NCBI GenBank assembly: GCA_965279355.1
Contig: OZ257155.1
Location: 2,418,001-2,482,000, forward strand
DNA length: 64,000 bases
Direction of reading: 5' to 3'
Source: G965279355 sp965279355
Lineage (GTDB): Bacteria; Pseudomonadota; Alphaproteobacteria; CACIAM-22H2
Shown here: piece after piece, positions 46,044-55,129 of the stretch
Position numbering within the stretch: the stretch's first letter is position 1
How the letters are laid out: each line of letters starts with the position of its first letter
The notes under the pieces: model-generated
What the model saw: the letters and a program-made list of their open reading frames with translations, nothing else
Told to the model about the DNA's origin: nothing
Database searches by the model: none
Program-made: the position numbers and the translations under genes

Positions 46044-46693
46044 CGCACCATCTCCGAGGGCTGCTTCGCAAGGCCGGTGCCGATCATGCTGTCGCGCGTG
46101 ACGAGACCGGCCAATTTCTCTTCGCTCCAGCCTTCGGTGCCGGCGGGACGTTGCGGCACGACGATGTAACGGGTCTCGGCCGTCGAATCCCAGATGCGGA
46201 TTTCCTGGTTCGCTGGCAGTGCGACGCCGAAATCCTTCAGCACGCCGCGCGGATCCATGACGGCGCGCGAGCGATACGGCGCGGATTTGTACCAGACCGG
46301 CGGCAGGCCCAGCACTTCCCACGGATAGCAGGAGCACAAGGTGCAGACGACGAGGTGGTGCACCTGATCGGTGTTCTCGACCGCGATCAGGTCGGCCCCG
46401 ACCGGGCTGACGGCACCCAGCGAATTGGCGGCCTCGGTCGCGTTGGCCAGCAGCTTGCGCTTGAACTCCGGATCGACCCAGGCCCGCGCCACGATGCGGG
46501 CGCCGTTATGCGGCCCGACTTTCTTTTCGTACATCTGCACGATGGCATCCAGCGCCGCAGGGTCGATATAACCCTTTTGCGACAGGATCGTTTCCAGTGC
46601 CCGCACGCGCGCCTGAACATCCGTCAGCTCGGAATGATCGGGATGGTCATGGTCGTGGTGATGATCATGGCCGTGATGATCGTGACCGGACAT
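46040..46693 (-). CDS. nthA: Nitrile hydratase alpha subunit, cobalt type, with His-rich N-terminus
   Basis: This 217-residue alpha subunit carries the metal-binding claw VCTLCSC (Cys 117, 120 and 122). Thr between the first cysteines is the cobalt-type form; iron enzymes have Ser. Flanking LVVCTLCSCYPWEVLGLPP and SAPYRSRAVMDPRG are canonical. Unusually, the first 20 residues hold ten His, alternating with Asp (HDHHGHDHHHDHDH). This tail may bind or buffer cobalt, an inference. The gene begins six bases after the pepN stop, and its ribosome site AAGGAG lies inside the last codons of pepN, so the two are co-transcribed and probably coupled. Confidence 0.95.
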   Translation of the reverse strand: MSGHDHHGHDHHHDHDHPDHSELTDVQARVRALETILSQKGYIDPAALDAIVQMYEKKVGPHNGARIVARAWVDPEFKRKLLANATEAANSLGAVSPVGADLIAVENTDQVHHLVVCTLCSCYPWEVLGLPPVWYKSAPYRSRAVMDPRGVLKDFGVALPANQEIRIWDSTAETRYIVVPQRPAGTEGWSEEKLAGLVTRDSMIGTGLAKQPSEMVR

Positions 46694-46699
46694 CGAGCC

Positions 46700-49351
46700 T
46701 CACTCCTTGAGAGATTTGGAGGCGACTTCGTACACGTCGCGCGACAGGTTGGGCGCCGCCAGCACCCGCTCCAGCGCCGCCTTCATCTTCTTCTGCCGTC
46801 CTTCGTCGAAGCGCGCCCAGCGCCCCAGCGGCGTCAGCAGCCGCGCCGCGACCTGCGGGTTCAGGACGTTCAGCTCGATCGTGCGGTCGGCATGGAAATC
46901 ATAACCCGAGCCGTCGGCGGCGTGATAGCGCAACGGATTGCCGACCGTGAAACTGCCGATCAGCGCCCGCACCTTGTTGGGGTTCTTCATGGAAAAAGCC
47001 GGATGGCTCATCAAAGCGACCACACTCTTCAAGGTATCGGGCAGTTCCGACACCGCCTGCAGCGCCAGCCATTTGTCGATGACCAGACCGTTACCCTTGA
47101 AGCGACTGTAAAAATCGTCGAGTGCCGCCTGACGGTCCGGGCCGGCGATATCGACCAGCTCGCGCAAGGCCGCCATGCGGTCCGTCATGTTATCGGCGCT
47201 GCGATACTGGCCCGTCAGAAGCTTGAGCACCGCCGGATCGTCGCCGGCCAGCAGCGCAAGATAGGACAGCGCGACATTCTTTAGTGCGCGCCGGCCCGCC
47301 GGCGCGGCATCGGGGCTGTAAGCGCCCGTATCGCGGTTCGCGTCATAGACGCGCTGGAAGTCGACCCGCAGTGCGGTGACGATCTGCTTTCGGAGCGCCT
47401 CGCCCACGGCATGCACGGCTTCCACGTCGACAACCTTCATGCGGTCGGCAAGGTAGTCGTGACCGGGCAGCGAGATCGCGTCGGCCGCAAAGGCATTGTC
47501 GATCGACGTATCACGCAGGATCTCGCCGATGGCGTCGATGAAGCCCCGGTCGAACGTCATCTTCTCGCCGCGCTGATGTGCCGCAATACCCCGCAGCATC
47601 AGTTCGACCGCGTATTGCTGGCCCGCTTCCCACCGCGCGAAAGGGTCGGGGTCGTTGGCCATGAGGAAGGCGCGTTCCGCGCCGCTCTTCTCGGCCTTGA
47701 TATTGACCGGTGCGGAGAAAAAGCGATTGAGCGAGACGGCTTTCGGCTCCGGCACATTCACGAAGCGGAAGGTCTGGCGCGGTTTGGTGACGGACAGCAC
47801 GCGGGTTTCGGAGGCCTTGGCGGCTTCGCCTTCCAGACGCAGCGGGATGCTGCCGCCCTGCGCATCCAGCAGGCCGACGGCGAGCGGGATCAGCATCGGC
47901 TGCTTGTCGGGCTGGCCCGGCGTCGGCGGCACGCGTTGCGCCACCTCAAGCTCGTAAGTGCCGGTGCCCGACTCATATTTGCCTGCGATGTCGAGCTCCG
48001 GCGTGCCGGCCTGGCTGTACCAGAGACGGAACTGGCTGAAATCCGCCTTGTTGGCGTCTTCCATCGCCGCCGCGAACTGGTCGCAGGTGGCGGCCTCGCC
48101 GTCATGGCGCTCGACGTAGAGCTTCATGCCCTTCTGGAAGCCGTCCTCGCCGAGCAGGGTGTGCATCATGCGAATGACTTCGGCGCCCTTCTGGTAAACC
48201 GTCGCCGTGTAGAAATTATTGATCTCGATATAGGAATCGGGGCGCACGGGATGCGCCATCGGTCCCGCGTCTTCCTGAAACTGACGCCCGCGCAGGCCGC
48301 GCACCGCGCCGATGCGTTCCACCGGGCGCGAGCGCATGTCGGCCGAGAATTCCTGATCGCGGAAGACGGTGAGGCCTTCCTTGAGGCTGAGCTGGAACCA
48401 GTCGCGGCAGGTGATGCGGTTGCCGGTCCAGTTGTGGAAATACTCATGCGCGACTACTGCCTCGATCCCGACGAAATCGCCGTCGGTCGCGGTCTCGGCG
48501 TCGGCCAGGATGTATTTGTCGTTGAAGACGTTGAGGCTCTTGTTCTCCATCGCCCCCATGTTGAAATCGCTGACGGCAACGATGTTGAACAGGTCGAGAT
48601 CGTATTCCAGACCGAACCGCTCCTCGTCCCAGCGCATGGAGCGCTTGAGCGAGTCCATGGCATATTCGGTGCGCGCCTCCTTGCCGTGCTCGACATAGAT
48701 GCGCAGCGTCACGTCGCGGCCGGTGCGGGTCCGGAATTTGTCCTCGCGATGCGCGAGATCGCCTGCAACCAGCGCGAAGAGGTAGCTCGGCTTGGGAAAC
48801 GGATCGTCCCAGACGGCGAAATGCCGGTTGCCGTCCAGCGCGCCCGACTCCGTCAGGTTGCCGTTCGACAGCAGGACCGGATAGGCCTTGCGGTCGGCGC
48901 GGATGGTCGTGCGGTAAACCGACATCACGTCCGGACGGTCCGGGAAATAGGTGATGCGCCGGAAGCCTTCCGCCTCGCACTGGGTGCAGAAGACATTGCT
49001 GGAGATATAGAGGCCGGTCAGCTTGCTGTTAGCGCTGGGGTGGATCGCGGTTTCGATCTCCAGCGTGAAACTCTTGGGCACCGCCGGAATGGTCAGGCTG
49101 GTGGGGCCGACCGTGTAATCCTTCTCCGCCAGGGTTCGTCCGTCGAGCTTCAGCGACACCAGCTCCAGCTCTTCGCCATCCAGCACCAGCGGGCGGCCGC
49201 CCTCGCCGGCGGCGCGGATGGCCAGTGTGGCCGTGACCCGCGTGGTTTCAGGGTCGAGGTCGAACGCCAGGTCGACGCGTTCCACCCGATAGTCGGGGGC
49301 GCGGTAGTCCTCGCGGCGGATGGTTTTGGGCTGCTCTTCGATCTTGATCAT
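46700..49351 (-). CDS. pepN: Aminopeptidase N (M1 family)
   Basis: This 883-residue zinc aminopeptidase removes N-terminal residues from peptides in the cytosol. The catalytic motifs are GAMEN (near residue 265, substrate amine binding) and HEYFHNWTGNR (near residue 300), with the third zinc ligand Glu downstream in the KEGLTVFRDQEFS block. The length matches E. coli PepN (870). The ATG at 49351 follows AGGATGGCGC; the TTG fifteen bases further upstream is less likely. The nitrile hydratase genes follow directly on the same strand. A RidA gene diverges from it across about 110 bases. Confidence 0.96.
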   Translation of the reverse strand: MIKIEEQPKTIRREDYRAPDYRVERVDLAFDLDPETTRVTATLAIRAAGEGGRPLVLDGEELELVSLKLDGRTLAEKDYTVGPTSLTIPAVPKSFTLEIETAIHPSANSKLTGLYISSNVFCTQCEAEGFRRITYFPDRPDVMSVYRTTIRADRKAYPVLLSNGNLTESGALDGNRHFAVWDDPFPKPSYLFALVAGDLAHREDKFRTRTGRDVTLRIYVEHGKEARTEYAMDSLKRSMRWDEERFGLEYDLDLFNIVAVSDFNMGAMENKSLNVFNDKYILADAETATDGDFVGIEAVVAHEYFHNWTGNRITCRDWFQLSLKEGLTVFRDQEFSADMRSRPVERIGAVRGLRGRQFQEDAGPMAHPVRPDSYIEINNFYTATVYQKGAEVIRMMHTLLGEDGFQKGMKLYVERHDGEAATCDQFAAAMEDANKADFSQFRLWYSQAGTPELDIAGKYESGTGTYELEVAQRVPPTPGQPDKQPMLIPLAVGLLDAQGGSIPLRLEGEAAKASETRVLSVTKPRQTFRFVNVPEPKAVSLNRFFSAPVNIKAEKSGAERAFLMANDPDPFARWEAGQQYAVELMLRGIAAHQRGEKMTFDRGFIDAIGEILRDTSIDNAFAADAISLPGHDYLADRMKVVDVEAVHAVGEALRKQIVTALRVDFQRVYDANRDTGAYSPDAAPAGRRALKNVALSYLALLAGDDPAVLKLLTGQYRSADNMTDRMAALRELVDIAGPDRQAALDDFYSRFKGNGLVIDKWLALQAVSELPDTLKSVVALMSHPAFSMKNPNKVRALIGSFTVGNPLRYHAADGSGYDFHADRTIELNVLNPQVAARLLTPLGRWARFDEGRQKKMKAALERVLAAPNLSRDVYEVASKSLKE

Positions 49352-49464
49352 GCGCCATCCTAGCAAGGGTGATGCCGGACTCTAGCGTGTCAAACGAGGC
49401 TCGACGAGGCCGCTGTCATGGGGGATAACACGCCTCCAAATCAGCCTTCAGAGAGGGGAAGACG

Positions 49465-49809
49465 ATGATCAAGCGGCATGAAGTCGGCGTGCGGATGAGC
49501 CAGGCGGTCGAGCATGGCGGCGTGGTGTACCTGGCGGGCCAGGTGGCCAACGATCCCAAGCCGACGGTCGCGGAGCAGACGCAGCAGATCCTGTCCCAGA
49601 TCGACAAGCTGCTGGCCGCCGCGGGCAGCGACAAAAGCAAGCTGCTGTCGGCGACGATCTACCTGACCGACATCAAGACCTTCGCCGAGATGAACGGCGT
49701 GTGGGAAAAGTGGGTCTCAGCCGGCAATACCCCCGCCCGCGCCACCGTCGAAGCCCAGCTCGCGGCGCCGCAATACAAAGTCGAGATCGTGGTGATTGCG
49801 GCGAAGTAA
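49465..49809 (+). CDS. RidA/YjgF family enamine/imine deaminase
   Basis: This 114-residue Rid protein is near the family length of about 128. The conserved Arg 92 is in NTPARATVEAQLA, and the C-terminal strand KVEIVVIAAK matches the family. RidA proteins are trimeric and hydrolyse reactive enamines/imines made by PLP enzymes, such as those from serine or threonine dehydratase. The VRMSQAVEHGGVVYLAGQVA start is characteristic. It is divergent from pepN and convergent with the acyl-CoA dehydrogenase gene, with only 14 bases between. Confidence 0.9.
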   Translation: MIKRHEVGVRMSQAVEHGGVVYLAGQVANDPKPTVAEQTQQILSQIDKLLAAAGSDKSKLLSATIYLTDIKTFAEMNGVWEKWVSAGNTPARATVEAQLAAPQYKVEIVVIAAK

Positions 49810-49823
49810 CCGCCGCTGCCGCG

Positions 49824-50984
49824 TCAATAGGAGCGCGGCAGGCCCAGAACGTGTTCCGCGAGATAGGACAGGATCAGGTTCGTCGAGATCGGCGCCACCT
49901 GATACAGGCGCGTCTCGCGGAATTTACGCTCGATATCGAATTCCTCGGCAAAGCCGAAACCGCCATGGGTCTGGACGCACATGTCCGCCGCCGCCCATGA
50001 CGCGTCGGCGGCCAGCAGCTTCGCCATATTGGCTTCCGCGCCGCACTCCGCGCCTGCTTCATAGAGCAACGCCGCCTGGTGCACCATGAGCTCGGCCGCA
50101 CGCATCTGGGCGTAGGCCTTGGCGATAGGGAACTGCACGCCCTGGTTCTGACCGATCGGGCGGCCGAACACGACGCGCTCCTTGGCGTAAGCGCTGGCTT
50201 TCTCGATGAACCATTTCGCGTCGCCGACACATTCGGCGGCGATCAGGATGCGCTCCGCATTCATGCCGGAGAGGATGTAGCGGAACCCCTTGCCTTCCTC
50301 GCCGATGAGATTGGCGACGGGAACCTTGAGGTCGTCGAAGAAGAGCTCGGTCGTCGCGTGATTCATCATGGTGCGGATCGGCCGGATGGTGAGGCCCTTT
50401 CCGCGCGCCTCGCGCAGATCGACGATCAGCACCGACAGGCCGTCGGTGCGCTTCGCGACCTTGTCGCGCGGCGTGGTGCGGGCTAGCAGCAGCATCAGAT
50501 CCGAATGCTCGGTCCGCGAGATCCAGATCTTCTGGCCGTTGACCCGGTAGACGTCACCGTCGCGTTGCGCCGTGGTGCGCAGGCTGAGCGTATCGGTCCC
50601 CGAGGTCGGCTCCGTGACGCCGAACGCCTGCAGCCTGAGCGCGCCAGTCGCGATCTCCGGCAGGTAGCGCTTCTTCTGCTCGGGACTGCCGTGCCGCAGC
50701 ACGGTCCCCATCGTGTACATCTGCGCATGGCAGGCGGCCCCGTTGCAGCCGGCGGCCTGGATTTCTTCCATGATCGCAGCTGCGGCGCTCATAGACAGGC
50801 CGCTGCCGCCGTATTCCTCCGGGATCAGCGCCGCGAGGAACCCCGCCTCGGTCAGCGCATTGACGAATTCGGTGGGGTAGCTCTTGTCGCGATCGCAGTC
50901 GCGCCAATACTGGCCCGGGAACCGGGCGCAGAGATCGCGCACCGATTTGCGGATATCGTCGAAAGACTCAGCGGAAGCTTGCAT
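49824..50984 (-). CDS. Acyl-CoA dehydrogenase
   Basis: This 386-residue flavoprotein has the three-domain acyl-CoA dehydrogenase fold: N-terminal helices with LTEAGFLAALIPEEYGG, middle strand domain with LQAFGVTEPTSGTDT and IWISRTEHSD, and the C-terminal helical domain with VFGRPIGQNQGVQFPIAKAY and QTHGGFGFAEEFDIER. It oxidises an acyl-CoA between alpha and beta carbons and passes electrons to ETF. It is the last gene of the minus-strand run from the Rieske oxygenase; a gap of 56 bases separates it from the carboxylesterase. The substrate is unknown. Confidence 0.92.
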   Translation of the reverse strand: MQASAESFDDIRKSVRDLCARFPGQYWRDCDRDKSYPTEFVNALTEAGFLAALIPEEYGGSGLSMSAAAAIMEEIQAAGCNGAACHAQMYTMGTVLRHGSPEQKKRYLPEIATGALRLQAFGVTEPTSGTDTLSLRTTAQRDGDVYRVNGQKIWISRTEHSDLMLLLARTTPRDKVAKRTDGLSVLIVDLREARGKGLTIRPIRTMMNHATTELFFDDLKVPVANLIGEEGKGFRYILSGMNAERILIAAECVGDAKWFIEKASAYAKERVVFGRPIGQNQGVQFPIAKAYAQMRAAELMVHQAALLYEAGAECGAEANMAKLLAADASWAAADMCVQTHGGFGFAEEFDIERKFRETRLYQVAPISTNLILSYLAEHVLGLPRSY

Positions 50985-51040
50985 GTCGGGCGAAGATACA
51001 GGCTGCCTTGCATCCCCGTCCAGTTACGCCCAATCGGCGC

Positions 51041-52546
51041 TCACGAGGGCCAGGGCAGGCGCCACACTCGGCCGGCAAGATCGGCAACCGGCTCCACGAT
51101 ATTATCGAAGCGCATGGTGATGCGTTCCTTGCCGTAGGGCTGCCAAGGTGGCATGTCTGCGTGGTTCGGGTTGCCGGTGCGCGCAAACGCCGCCCAGGCC
51201 TGCTGCATGACATGGCCGAGCCGAGCCATCGAGCGGGGATCGCCGCCCTTCAGCATCGGCGCGCCCGGCCAGTCTGCGAAATTGTTCAGCATGAACGGGA
51301 TCTCGATGCAGTGGCAGGATTCGAAGCCCGACGACGGCGACTGCCAGTCGAACTGGAACATGTAGACCGGCTTGCCCATCGCCGCGCGCGCATCGCCGTA
51401 TTGCAGCCCCAGCATGCGGAAGACGCGATCGGTGTTCAGGTCGGCCAGAGCCGTCGCCGGACGCTGGTCGGTGCGGAAGCGGCGATATTCATCGAAATAC
51501 TCGCTGCCGCGCGGGCCCATGACGCGCACGAATTCCGCGCGGACCGTCGCCTCGTCGGCCTTCTTCACTTCCTCGTCGATCACGTAGAACGCCGCCATTT
51601 CCTCGCGGGTCGTGCCGACCATGATGTCGACATCCGGACTCGCGCCCGCGTTCAGTGCCGCGACGATGTCGGCCGGCAGGATCGCGCCGTCGGCGGTCAG
51701 GCTGAACGGCGGCGCGACGTCGCCGAACTTCTTTTCCAGGCGGCCAAGCTCGCCCTGCGCCGCAATGAATTTCTCGAACGGCACCGTCTTGAGTTGCGCG
51801 GCATCCTTGCGGTCGATCTTGAGAATATCCAGCAACCGGCCCGCGATCCGTTCGGCATCCGCCGCCGTCCGCGCCATGCGTCCGAACGGCGTGCTCTGCA
51901 TGATCGCGTGATGGAACAGCCCCCTGGCCGCCGGCATCACCAGCATGCCCGCGATCGAGCCTGCCCCAGCCGACTGTCCGACTACCGTCACGTTCGAAGG
52001 ATCGCCGCCGAACGCCGCGATGTTGTCGCGGATCCACCGCAGGGCCTGCACCTGGTCCTGAAGGCCGAGATTGCCGCCGCTGACCCCCGGCAGATACAGG
52101 AAGCCGAGCGCGCCAAGACGATAGTTAAGCGAGACCGTCACGACGTCGGCGTTGGCCGTCATGCGCTCGCCGGAATACCAGGCCAGCGACCCGGCGCCGC
52201 TGGAATACGCGCCGCCATGGATCCACACGACGACCGGGCGCTTTTTGGCATCAATGGCCGGCGTCCATAGTGTGAGGGTGAGGCAGTCCTCGCTTTGCGG
52301 ACTCTCGGATTCGCCCATGACATGGGCCAGGCGCGATCGGCCCTGCGGCGCGACGGGTCCGTTCTTGGTGGCGTCGCGCACTCCCTGCCACGCCTGTATC
52401 GGCTGCGGCGGGGCAAACCGCAGGGCACCGACCGGTGGCGCGGCATAGGGAATGCCGCGAAAGACAGCCACTCCGTTTTCCACCGCGCCGCCAAGCTCGC
52501 CCGATGTTGTCCGCGCCGTCGGCGCGCGCGCTGCCGTCATGACCAT
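51041..52546 (-). CDS. Type B carboxylesterase
   Basis: This 501-residue serine esterase has the type B signatures SEDCLTLTLW (residues 85-94), the oxyanion segment VVWIHGGAYSSGAG and the nucleophile elbow GQSAGAGSIAG (Ser 192). The catalytic His appears in ESCHCIEIPFMLNN, matching the usual HxxEIPF. There is no signal peptide, so it is likely cytosolic. It starts 30 bases after the second permease of the importer encoded upstream. Given the neighbouring Rieske oxygenase and dihydrodiol-type dehydrogenase, a role in cleaving an aromatic ester is possible (inference). Start may be 52546 or the ATG six bases inside. Confidence 0.9.
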   Translation of the reverse strand: MVMTAARAPTARTTSGELGGAVENGVAVFRGIPYAAPPVGALRFAPPQPIQAWQGVRDATKNGPVAPQGRSRLAHVMGESESPQSEDCLTLTLWTPAIDAKKRPVVVWIHGGAYSSGAGSLAWYSGERMTANADVVTVSLNYRLGALGFLYLPGVSGGNLGLQDQVQALRWIRDNIAAFGGDPSNVTVVGQSAGAGSIAGMLVMPAARGLFHHAIMQSTPFGRMARTAADAERIAGRLLDILKIDRKDAAQLKTVPFEKFIAAQGELGRLEKKFGDVAPPFSLTADGAILPADIVAALNAGASPDVDIMVGTTREEMAAFYVIDEEVKKADEATVRAEFVRVMGPRGSEYFDEYRRFRTDQRPATALADLNTDRVFRMLGLQYGDARAAMGKPVYMFQFDWQSPSSGFESCHCIEIPFMLNNFADWPGAPMLKGGDPRSMARLGHVMQQAWAAFARTGNPNHADMPPWQPYGKERITMRFDNIVEPVADLAGRVWRLPWPS

Positions 52547-52576
52547 GAGAGGTCTCCTTCCGTGTTCGTTCGTCTC

Positions 52577-53350
52577 TTACCGCTGCAGGAACCGGCGTTC
52601 GAGCGGCACGATGATCAGCCGCTCTCCCGCGATGAAGATCGCCACAATGGCAAAGCAGGTAGCGAGAAAGGTCGGTGTGTCTGCGGCGGTCTGCGCGCGC
52701 AGCATCAGATAGCCAAGGCCGCTCGGCGCCCCCAACAATTCCGAGACCAGCGCGATCTTCCAGGCAATGCCGTAGGCGATGCGAAGCGCCGCCAGCACAT
52801 AAGGCAACAGCAGCGGCACAATCAGGCGCCGCAGAATCCGCAGGCGCTTGCGGGTGAAGCTGCGGCCCATCTCCATCAGCTCGCGGTCGATCTCGCGCAA
52901 GCCTTCGCTGATATTGATCAGGCAGAAGGGAATCAGGATCAGCGTCTCGACAAAGATCACGCCGAAATTGCCGGGCGGGAACCAGATCGCCGCGAGGATC
53001 GCCCAGCCGATCGACGGAAACGAGTTCAGGACCGGCTTGATCCGCTCGTCGACGATGGTCTGCAGCAGCGGCACGCGCGCCGCGAGGAAGGCCAACGCGC
53101 CGCCGATCAGCAGCGCCGCGATGACCGACACGACGACCCGCCATGTCGAGGCGAAGGTGTGCTGCAGGAAGTTCGGGCTGATGAAGAGGTCGAGCAGTCG
53201 GCTGCCGACCGAAAGCGGATTGGGGAGGATGAACTCCGGCAGGCCGAGGGTCAGCACCCACCACGCAATCAGCGCCGCAACCACCAGGCCTTCGCCGACC
53301 AGACGCGCCTGGATGGTCGGCGCCGTGCCTGATTGGGTTTCAGAGGGCAT
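52577..53350 (-). CDS. ABC transporter permease, NitT/TauT type (second permease)
   Basis: This 257-residue permease has a first membrane helix GLVVAALIAWWVLTLGLPEF and a BPD_transp_1 domain with an EAA-like loop EMGRSFTRKRLRILRRLIVP. It overlaps the stop of the preceding permease by 11 bases. It is similar in layout to that permease (both contain RSFTRKR/NSFTRRR), so the two probably form a heterodimer, in contrast to the single-permease system at 4656. Confidence 0.9.
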   Translation of the reverse strand: MPSETQSGTAPTIQARLVGEGLVVAALIAWWVLTLGLPEFILPNPLSVGSRLLDLFISPNFLQHTFASTWRVVVSVIAALLIGGALAFLAARVPLLQTIVDERIKPVLNSFPSIGWAILAAIWFPPGNFGVIFVETLILIPFCLINISEGLREIDRELMEMGRSFTRKRLRILRRLIVPLLLPYVLAALRIAYGIAWKIALVSELLGAPSGLGYLMLRAQTAADTPTFLATCFAIVAIFIAGERLIIVPLERRFLQR

Positions 53351-54140
53351 AGTGACGCGACAGATGAGTCTGGAGCGGCGAGAAGACGAGCCGGTCCATG
53401 CTGTGAACGAAGGCGATGATCACGACGATCGCCGCCAGGATGGTCGCAGTGTCGAATTCCTGTCGCGCCAGATTGATCAGGTAGCCGAGACCGCCATTGC
53501 CGCCGAACAGTTCGGCGGTCAGGGTGACCTTCCAGGCAACCCCGAACATGATGCGCAATGTCGCAAAGATGAAGGGATACAGCGCCGGCACAACGACCAT
53601 CGAAAAGATTGGCCGACGGCGTCGGGTGAAGCTGTTCGCCATCTCGATCAGCTCACGATCGAGATTGGCAAGGCCGGCCGCCATATTGACCATCGCGAAC
53701 GGCACCAGCACAGCGCTGATGGCGAAGATGACTGTGTTGCCGCCGACCCCGAACCACATCACGGCGAGCAATGCCCAGCCCACCCCCGAAAAAGCGTTCA
53801 GAAACGGCCCGAGCCGCTTCTCAATGGCAAATCGCAGGACCGGCAGATAATGCGGCAGGATGGCCAGTAGCGACCCGATCACGAAGGAGACGGCAATCGC
53901 GACGCCCACGTGATACAGCGACGCCCCCAGGTGGCCCAGATCGCGGGCATTGGTCAGGAAACCCCAGAGCCGGATCGCAACCTCGACCGGCCCCGGCAGC
54001 AGGTAGGACGGCGCAAACAGCGACGCGATCCACCACGCCCCGATAAACAGGACCGTGAAAAGATGCGCGGCAACCTGGCGCGACAGACGAGTGTCGCGCC
54101 AGGTTGTGATTTCCCCGGATGTCGCTGCCCCGGTCGTCAC
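53340..54140 (-). CDS. ABC transporter permease, NitT/TauT type (first permease)
   Basis: This 266-residue permease has helices HLFTVLFIGAWWIASLFAP and VGVAIAVSFVIGSLLAILP and the loop EMANSFTRRRRPIFSMVVVP. The GTG at 54140 overlaps the binding-protein stop (GTGA) and is preferred to the longer frame to 54290, which only shadows that gene. It forms the channel with the second permease. A two-permease NitT/TauT-type importer with a Rieske gene upstream suggests uptake of an aromatic acid, though this is not shown by sequence. Confidence 0.9.
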   Translation of the reverse strand: MTTGAATSGEITTWRDTRLSRQVAAHLFTVLFIGAWWIASLFAPSYLLPGPVEVAIRLWGFLTNARDLGHLGASLYHVGVAIAVSFVIGSLLAILPHYLPVLRFAIEKRLGPFLNAFSGVGWALLAVMWFGVGGNTVIFAISAVLVPFAMVNMAAGLANLDRELIEMANSFTRRRRPIFSMVVVPALYPFIFATLRIMFGVAWKVTLTAELFGGNGGLGYLINLARQEFDTATILAAIVVIIAFVHSMDRLVFSPLQTHLSRHYAL

Positions 54141-55129
54141 GCGCGCAGAGCGTGTTCCCACACCAGGGTGCGGATGTCGGGATAGCTCGGGATGATCCCC
54201 ATTTCCTTTGACAGGTCGAACAGCTTGTTGATCGCCTCGGCCTGACTCTCGCCGAGGATGGCCGGTATTTCCGAGTTGTTTTCGAACCACCAGGAGAAGA
54301 ACTCCTTGTCGAGATTGTTCTGCTTGCCGACGGCGGTGAACACCTCGTCCTGGTTGGCCATGACGTAGCGGGCGGATTCGCGCATCATGCGGTTGAACTC
54401 GCGATAGGCATCCGGCTTCGCGGCCAGACGCTCCGGATAGGCGATATTCACCGCGCTGACAAAGCGCTGCTTGAACATCTCGATATTGTCGCTGCCGGTT
54501 TCCGCGATGCTGCGGAAATCGCCGGATTTCATCGCCCGATAGGTCTGGCTGTGAATCAAGGTCGCCGCATCGATCTGTCCCGCGGCCAATGCGCCAGGCA
54601 GGTTCGGTGCCTGGATTTCGATCTGCTTGATGTCGCCGCCTTCGAGAGCCGCATTCATCTTATATTTGTGCTGCAGGGCGAAACGGACCTGGGTGTAGCC
54701 GGTCGACCGCAGGCCGTAGGAGCCGAGTGTCTTGCCCTTCAGTTCCTGCGGGGTCTTGATCGGACTGTCCTTCTTGACCCAGATGCCGCCGCCCTGGCCC
54801 TTCGGCGACTGCTGAAGCGCGGCGCTCAACACCTTCATCTGCAGTCCGCGCGTGACCGCGGGCGGAATGCCGATGACCGCTGTCATGATGACATCGTACT
54901 GCTTCGCCGATGTCGCCTGGATCAGCTGCGGAATGGCGAGCCCCACCGCCTCGACGGTGATGAGATCGGATTTCACCTTGCCATTGAGCATGGCCCAGGT
55001 GACGGCATCGTAGGCGGGGTCGAGTAGATAGGCGTAGGTGATTTTCTCTTTCGTCTGGGCGAAGCCCGGGCGGGCCAGACTCATGATGGCCGGTGCGGCC
55101 AGCAGCTTTAAAGCGGTACGACGTTTCAT
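54137..55129 (-). CDS. ABC transporter substrate-binding protein, NitT/TauT type
   Basis: This 330-residue receptor has a twin-arginine-like signal MKRRTALKLLAAPAIMSLA with cleavage near GFAQT. The mature part has the NMT1/SsuA-like fold, including VGLAIPQLIQATSAKQYDVI, TPQELKGKTLGSYGLRSTGY and a ligand-region LPGALAAGQIDAATL. It overlaps the ATPase stop at its start (ATGA, 55126-55129) and the permease start at its end. It is only distantly like the binding protein at 2491. Confidence 0.9.
   Translation of the reverse strand: MKRRTALKLLAAPAIMSLARPGFAQTKEKITYAYLLDPAYDAVTWAMLNGKVKSDLITVEAVGLAIPQLIQATSAKQYDVIMTAVIGIPPAVTRGLQMKVLSAALQQSPKGQGGGIWVKKDSPIKTPQELKGKTLGSYGLRSTGYTQVRFALQHKYKMNAALEGGDIKQIEIQAPNLPGALAAGQIDAATLIHSQTYRAMKSGDFRSIAETGSDNIEMFKQRFVSAVNIAYPERLAAKPDAYREFNRMMRESARYVMANQDEVFTAVGKQNNLDKEFFSWWFENNSEIPAILGESQAEAINKLFDLSKEMGIIPSYPDIRTLVWEHALRA

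Noticed and set aside
47411..49363. 650-codon plus-strand frame opposite pepN
   Set aside because: It is a shadow of the M1 peptidase, whose catalytic motifs are all on the minus strand.
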